Source: Corinectria fuckeliana (taxonomy: Eukaryota > Ascomycota > Sordariomycetes > Hypocreales > Nectriaceae). Taken from it: 64,000 nucleotides of DNA. The notes beneath the pieces were generated by a model. That model was not told where the DNA came from and searched no databases. It saw nothing but the letters and a program-made list of their open reading frames with translations. The translations under genes were made by a program, and so were the position numbers. Below are positions 58,907 through 64,000 of this stretch, in pieces (the stretch's first letter is position 1; each line of letters opens with the position of its first letter). The stretch is from contig WPDH01000004.1 in NCBI GenBank assembly GCA_019137255.1, forward strand, positions 1 through 64,000, written 5' to 3'.

Positions 58907-59575
58907 ATGAGCCGGCAAACCCCGCGTGATACGCGGCACACCCGCCAGCCCTCGAACCGAATACCCGCCATCTCAGACTACGAATCGGACGCCGCCGCCT
59001 ACTCGTCGATGCACAACACCTACGCCCCTCCCCCACCCCGCAGCAACACCGAGCTCAACCTCTCCGTCCTTCAGCGCTACCTGCCCTCGATCCACACCAT
59101 CCTCAGCATAGCGGCCAATGCCGTCATCTACACCTTCGGCAGCGCGTCGGGAAGCTGGGACAAGTCCGGCGTCGAGGGCACCATGTTCGTGTGCGCCCAA
59201 TCGCCGCTCCCCGAGGATCCCAACCACCGGCCACGCGCCTGTGTATTCGTCCTGAACAGGAGGGGCCTGGACAACGTCATCGTAGACCTGGCTCGGGTTA
59301 TGCATGTCGAAGTTTCGGAAGAGCTTCTCATCATGCGAGTTGAGGGCGAGTGGGAAGAAGGCGAAAAGGTGCTAGGGGTGTGGATTCACAACGACAAGGA
59401 CGAGACACGTGAGGTCAATGGGGCGATGATACAGGAGAGCTGGAAGATTGCAAGGTCTGCAGGCCCGGTTGACGCACAGGGTCCTGAATTCGGACCTGCA
59501 ATGCAAGCTCTGGGTAGGAGGCTAAGCTTGAGTGACCTGTTCGGAAAACCCAACGGTGTTGTGGGTGGGAACTAG
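58907..59575 (+). CDS. DCP1: mRNA decapping enzyme subunit Dcp1
   Basis: Activator subunit of the Dcp1-Dcp2 decapping complex that removes the 5' cap of mRNAs, acting in cytoplasmic P-bodies. Single exon, 222 aa. After a polar tail of about 45 residues the EVH1-like domain begins with ELNLSVLQRYLPSIHTIL, then AANAVIYTF, WDKSGVEGTMFVCAQ and VFVLNRRGLDN. These are the core strands and helix that contact Dcp2. The segment EELLIMRVEGEWEEGEKVLG and VWIHNDKDE closes the domain. The short C-terminal tail is typical of ascomycete Dcp1. The ATG at 58907 follows CAGCC; the frame is open for 19 codons upstream but starts at a CTG in the leader, so the ATG is preferred. Confidence 0.93.
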   Translation: MSRQTPRDTRHTRQPSNRIPAISDYESDAAAYSSMHNTYAPPPPRSNTELNLSVLQRYLPSIHTILSIAANAVIYTFGSASGSWDKSGVEGTMFVCAQSPLPEDPNHRPRACVFVLNRRGLDNVIVDLARVMHVEVSEELLIMRVEGEWEEGEKVLGVWIHNDKDETREVNGAMIQESWKIARSAGPVDAQGPEFGPAMQALGRRLSLSDLFGKPNGVVGGN

Positions 59576-59966
59576 GCCTTCGTGGTCAGGCGATGACGAC
59601 ATAACCGTTGGGCTGAGACTCAACTCAACACTCGCTGGAACATCAGTAGTGTGATAATGTAGGCGGTACGCTGATTAGACGATAAACCAAGCGTGGTGTT
59701 CACGGAGTGGCGTACACTACGGAGTGTAACGGGCTTGGCTTGAATTGTGGGATTGCAATGAAACATGGAACATGAGTTTGAATCTGTGGCCCAAGAAATC
59801 TAACAGGTGAACTCCAACCCCGGCTTCCCAAGATGGTAAGCCCAGTAAGCAGGTTGTCTATTCGTGTATTCATCAAGAGGACATCAAATGTCTACAAGCA
59901 GCTAACAGCACCCTTTCCGTACGCCGTTCCCAAGTCCTCAAATTAGATGCTGAAGTCTCGTCCAGC
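59576..59966. other. Convergent intergenic region DCP1 / RVS161
   Basis: About 390 bp between convergent stop codons. Contains both 3' ends; no gene. Confidence 0.65.
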
Positions 59967-60955
59967 CTACACCGTGCCGCTGATACTCAACTCTCGAATC
60001 TCCTGCAGGACCTCCTCTACCCTGGCGTCCAGATGTCCCTCGGCGTACTGGTCTCTTGTGTCGGCGTCCAAGTACTGCTGGACCTGCGCCATACGCGAGT
60101 ACGCTTCTGCGCAGAACCGCAGCTGGATCTTGACGAGCGCCTCGAAGCTGGGATCAAGATACGGCACGCGGAGATCGATGAGCTGGGGAAGTTCGGTGCT
60201 AAGTTGCTCGTTCAGCTGCTCGTACGCGGCCTTGGCCATCTCCATCTCCTTCTCGGTACGGGGCAGCTTCGTGGCGTCCTTGTCGGGCTTCTCGACGAGG
60301 CGTTTGACCTTTGCGCGGAGGGCGTCGTAGTCCAAGAGCTTGTGGGAGCGCTTCTTGACGCACTCGTTGACGTCGGGGAAGTAGGCGCAGAAGCGGCCGA
60401 TTGGGTCGAGGACCGTCTGTCGGTAGGGGCCGTCGAGGGCTTTGATGGTCTCGGCGTCGAGATCTTCCACCGCTTGCTTGTAGCTCCTGCTGACACCATC
60501 CTTTGCGCCAGCGTCGCCGTAGAATGCGTCGATTGTCTCGGCGATGCGCATTTGCGATGCCGTCATGGCTGGCATTGTCAGCTCACGACCACAATCATCC
60601 AGACATCTGGCGACCAACCTCTTAGAGAGTCCAGGTAGCCCTTTGACTCCTTCTGCAGTCGCAGCGATGCCGCTTCCATCGTCCTAAATCGTCTGGATGT
60701 GTGTCAGATGTCGTCCGATGGTGCCTAAATAGTCCGCTAACCTCTCTTCAACTTCATAGTCTCGGTCGTTTGTCTTCTCCACGTGCCCTGTTCGAATTGG
60801 TTAGCCGAGCTGTATCAGCTTCGAGTCAAGCAACCGCATACCCGTCTTCATCATCACCTGCGTCGTCGCGCGGCCCACATTCTTCTTGAACCCTATGCCA
60901 TGTTAAGACCCCTCCTCATAGCGGGGTGATAGCTTTGCCTACCCGCCCACGACAT
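59967..60955 (-). CDS. RVS161: BAR domain protein Rvs161/Hob3
   Basis: N-BAR protein that senses and bends membranes in endocytosis and polarity with actin patches. Five exons, 60955-60943, 60892-60842, 60787-60742, 60692-60619 and 60568-59967, give 261 aa. The first exon is only 13 nt (MSWA plus one base); the next three are 51, 46 and 74 nt. Spliced, the N-terminus reads MSWAGFKKNVGRATTQVMMK then TGHVEKTNDRDYEVEERRFR, the hallmark amphipathic helix 0 and start of the BAR bundle. The last exon carries the rest of the bundle: MTASQMRIAETIDAFYGD, DPIGRFCAYFPDVNECVKKR and LIDLRVPYLDPSFEALVKIQ. There is no SH3 domain, as expected for Rvs161 rather than Rvs167. All four introns have GT-AG ends and branch-like CTAAC/CTGAC sites. 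Length is within a few residues of the family. Confidence 0.95.
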
Positions 60956-61275
60956 ATTGGCTGACTGCTAATCGTAAACTGGGATTGGTCGGTATAGATA
61001 GTTCGGTATGCGTACTTTGAAGTCGTCAAACGCGGTTGAGGAGGAAGTTTGTTGGTGCAAGAGGCAACCGGGAATCGGCAGCAAGTTGGACAGTGACGAC
61101 AAAAATGGGGCTCAGCCACGACTCCAGTCCAATCGGGTGATCGACGTCAGCGACGGGGCTGAGCAGCGTCATCGGGGTTTGTGTTGTTCCGCTGTGGCGC
61201 CAGTCACGTGGTGCCGTGCCAAGACTTGAAGCTTGCGCGTGAAGCTATACACAGTCTGGAGGAGGTCGCGTCAGA
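60956..61275. promoter_or_regulatory. Divergent promoter region RVS161 / peptidyl-tRNA hydrolase
   Basis: Only 320 bp separate the start codons of the minus-strand RVS161 and plus-strand peptidyl-tRNA hydrolase genes, so both promoters must be here. It includes tcacgtg-type sequence (gtcacgtgg near 61203-61211), an E-box-like CACGTG palindrome. Functional sites are not demonstrated. Confidence 0.6.
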
Positions 61276-61872
61276 ATGTTCAGTCCCCGGTTCCTCGTTG
61301 TCAGCCTTGGCAATCCCTTGCCCAAATACGAGAGCCTTCATTCGGCCGGCCACTTCGCCCTGAATGGCCTCGCAAGGGTTCTACGACAGCCCCCTTTACG
61401 AGAGGTGACTTTCGGAAAACAGACATGCATGGTGTCCCACGGGCCAAAGTACACATTGGTCCAGTCGCCCACGCTTATGAACATCTCTGGAGGATTTGTG
61501 GCTCGCGCATGGCAGGACATGATCAAACAGGAGGATCCTTCATCTCTCAGCCTTGTCATTGTTCACGATGAGCTTGAGCGGGACCTGGGCGTCGTGAAGC
61601 TCACGGCATGGGATCGGAGCCACAAGGGACACAACGGGATCAAAAGCGTCAAAGGCTCGGTATCACAGGGGAAATATCCCACGTCGCCATTTGTACGGAT
61701 CGCCATTGGTATTGGGCGCCCAGCAGAGAGAGACGCCGCGACTGTGAGCCGATATGTGCTTGACCGGATATCCGGAGAGCAAAGGAGGATCCTGGAGGAG
61801 GAAGCGTCCTGGAAAGTCGCAGAGCAGCTAACCGAGCTGGAAAACGAATGGAGGAGCGAGGTCAAGTCATGA
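61276..61872 (+). CDS. PTH1: Peptidyl-tRNA hydrolase (Pth1 type, probably mitochondrial)
   Basis: Bacterial-type peptidyl-tRNA hydrolase that releases tRNA from prematurely dropped peptidyl-tRNA, in fungi acting in mitochondria. Single exon, 198 aa, the usual family length. Motifs in order: VVSLGNPLPKYESLHSAGH (the family GLGNP...T/SRHN-GF site, here with SAGHFALN so the catalytic His is offset), the MNISG strand (SPTLMNISGG), VIVHDELERDLGVVKL with the essential HDE, and HKGHNGIKS, followed by FVRIAIGIGRP. The C-terminal helix LEEEASWKVAEQL closes the lid. The ATG at 61276 is the only one that includes the first beta-strand. The N-terminus is short for a presequence, so mitochondrial import is inferred from the family only. 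Confidence 0.92.
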   Translation: MFSPRFLVVSLGNPLPKYESLHSAGHFALNGLARVLRQPPLREVTFGKQTCMVSHGPKYTLVQSPTLMNISGGFVARAWQDMIKQEDPSSLSLVIVHDELERDLGVVKLTAWDRSHKGHNGIKSVKGSVSQGKYPTSPFVRIAIGIGRPAERDAATVSRYVLDRISGEQRRILEEEASWKVAEQLTELENEWRSEVKS

Positions 61873-64000
61873 CTTTGGCCCGTCTATGAAAGTGTCATGG
61901 TAACCAGTTGGGATACCATTCATGGCCAACGATGAAGGGTATGGAAAGGCGTTGGAGACGACATCGAGTCGCAAGAGCCAATTCCGTTACCAATACCACT
62001 GCGAAATAAATTACAACATTTGATAAGGCCTGGGTCATTGGCGCAACAAGATGAGCACAGCATGCTCTGCTTTCACCGGGCAAATCAACGGCGCGTATCA
62101 GCGGCGCGTATCAGCTAAACGGCATTGCTGACCCTTTGTTGCTTGACAAAGGCAAAGGGCTCAGCACAGCAGCGCCCATCACTTCAATACTCGGTGATTA
62201 CCGTCGATTAGAAAGAACAAGCAATGATAAGGCACCTCTACAGCAGAGCGGATGTACGATTCGAGAGGATATCCAGCTAACGGCAATTCCAATCACTTTC
62301 TCACACACACATCTCGTTCACTCGTAAAGTTTCATGCGACGTGCTAGCGGGAGGAATTGGCCGAGCCACTCTCCGAATTGGAATCGCTTCCAACAACCAT
62401 CGGCAACTCGGCTGAGCTATACGCACTATGCAAAAGGCTGAAATTTGAGCCGGTTTCGCAAGCCGACAAACTCACTCGCCATGGTGGCCCCCATCACTTG
62501 CAGAAACGTTGGTGGGTGTCGTATCTAGAGCGCGGTTCTTATCTTTACGCTAAACGCGCCACAGGTGAAGCGGAACAGGTTGCAGGCATTTCCCGACTCG
62601 TTATCTGGGCCAAGTTGGACGACGGCTTGGCAAAGGACTCGCCGAACCAATTACAAGATATCGGAACCGGAAATGGATGGAGTCGACGACGATGGTTTGA
62701 GCCGAGAAACTCGTCATCTAGTCGGATTCCATCGTCCAGCCGAGCGGCTACGCAAATCTTGCATGAGGGTGTGGCAGTAAGATGAGAGTCTGATAAGGAT
62801 GCAAGGGCACACGGCTTGGTGAGGGTGCGTTGGTCAAGTGCGTCGGGGAGCGTCGGGGCCGACAAGGACAAGGCGGAGTAATCGTGTCGGCTGAAGTCAC
62901 AACGAGCCAAAGAAGACGGTGTCATCGGAGCGAGGTAGGTCGGGAGTCATCGTTGTCCTTCGGATAGGTTGTCGTGGTGCGGACATCTCGAACGATGGTG
63001 GTGACAGTTCACGGTCGAGCAGGATTGAAGTCGGAGTAAGCTCAAGCCTCGAAGAACGGCCCTGACAGCGGCGGGACGATGGTCAACTTAAATATTGCAT
63101 GGCCGTCAGATTTCCCCATCCCATCGAGCGGGAAGCTCGCATTCAGACGCCCGCAAGAGGTCCCTCGCAAGGCTGTGCGGGCGCAACACGATCGATTCCC
63201 AACGTTGATGGGCGGCGGGGCGCCCGTCAAACGGCAATGGAAACCATTTGTCGCAGGTGTTAATTGTTAGACTATGCTCTAAGGGCACGGAGGACCCTTG
63301 CTTTGGATCTACGGTATGGTCGGATCGCGTTGTCTTTGACCAGAGGCTCGAGACTACCATGAATCGGATACGGAGTTGCAGCCAGGCAAACGCGGCAGCA
63401 TTAGGAGGCGAGATGATAACGACGGACCCTCCTCCATCTCCTTGAAATTGGCGGTGAACTTGAGCCCGGATACAGCACTCGGAATTCAAGTTGGAAGCAG
63501 GCGCATGCAAAGCCCAGGCACTTAGATTGCCTGCGGCAGATTGTGTGCCGCCTGTCGACATCCCGCGAGACGACTTCCACCTTGCCCCGTCTTCAAGACA
63601 CGGCACGGATTCGACCTCTGACTTGACTTGGCTGGGAATAAGGCAAGGTAAGGGTCAAGGGTTGGAGGGGAGGGGCTAGACTAACGAACTAGCCCAAGCC
63701 ATCCCAACCATCCCATCCATCCTGCACTAGCTTGCTCCGCCGACCCTGGGAAGAGATAAGGACGGTGCTTGACGGCCAATCAGGCTGGACCCATTCGACC
63801 TCACTCGGGACGAGCATCAAACTCTAGAGATAAGAAAAGGCGTTGCGGCGTCGAGTCGGCCGATGCAGGGCCGCGAGAGGATTGAGGGCGCGGCGTCTGG
63901 GGAAGCGGAACTGCACTCTGCCTCGGCCGGGCGTTGTTGGTGGTGACCTCAATGATAAGCTTAAGCTAGGCAGCATTGATGCTCTGTTTCGGGACTTGTT
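61873..64000. other. No recognised gene
   Basis: 2.1 kb to the window end. A plus-strand frame at 62357-62785 begins without ATG and resembles nothing. A minus-strand 166-codon frame (63606-63106) is also unrecognised. A 14-bp unit (cggcgcgtatcagc) is tandemly repeated near 62089-62117. A gene whose body lies beyond 64000 may have its leader or end here; I cannot tell. Confidence 0.45.

Noticed and set aside
1..64000. CRISPR array or prokaryotic defence system
   Set aside because: Introns and gene content show a eukaryotic nuclear genome, and no regularly spaced repeats were seen.

Overview
The window comes from a filamentous ascomycete, most likely a Sordariomycete. Genes carry short GT-AG introns (about 50-95 nt) with CTAAC/CTGAC branch sites. 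Housekeeping genes are typical of that class: branchpoint-bridging protein, a Hob3/Rvs161 BAR protein, Dcp1 and a vacuolar membrane protease. A retrotransposon shows the CpA-to-TpA decay characteristic of repeat-induced point mutation (RIP). The class is inferred from protein resemblance; I cannot name the species.

Layout. 1-7985: an extremely AT-rich block that is almost entirely one Ty3/gypsy LTR retrotransposon lying on the minus strand and wrecked by RIP-like mutation. It ends at a sharp step to normal composition. 8.9-21.8 kb: a compact run of five minus-strand genes: lipid-droplet-type hydrolase, vacuolar M28 protease, branchpoint-bridging protein, an ACS-type MFS permease and a 14-TM-type MFS exporter. 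22.7-23.9 kb: a broken HET-domain gene abutting a broken zinc-type alcohol dehydrogenase fragment on the opposite strand. 25.7-30.8 kb: a class-3 lipase (plus) and a Zn2Cys6 regulator (minus) with a very long upstream region.

34.6-54.6 kb: a gene-poor, decayed stretch. It holds relics of an RTA1-type membrane protein, a UDP-glycosyltransferase-like protein, a frameshifted TfdA/TauD-type dioxygenase, an unidentified frameshifted gene, and a Zn2Cys6-regulator-like gene carrying stop codons. Only one intact-looking gene stands here, a GPI-anchored Ser/Thr-rich surface protein. Several of the stop codons are TAG where the family has Trp or Gln, the expected product of RIP-type transitions.

55.3-61.9 kb: a second conserved block: inositol polyphosphate 5-phosphatase, DCP1, RVS161/HOB3 and peptidyl-tRNA hydrolase, arranged as two divergent pairs. 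The remainder to 64 kb has no gene I can support.

The intact genes do not form a pathway. The conserved blocks serve lipid metabolism, splicing, mRNA decapping, phosphoinositide turnover and mitochondrial translation, while the middle looks like an accessory region with dead transport, incompatibility and regulatory genes. I saw no convincing tRNA, rRNA or CRISPR array. I did not find an evidently new system; the most informative signal is the pattern of RIP-like decay reaching single genes far from the transposon. Exon boundaries were worked out by eye from splice signals and protein continuity.
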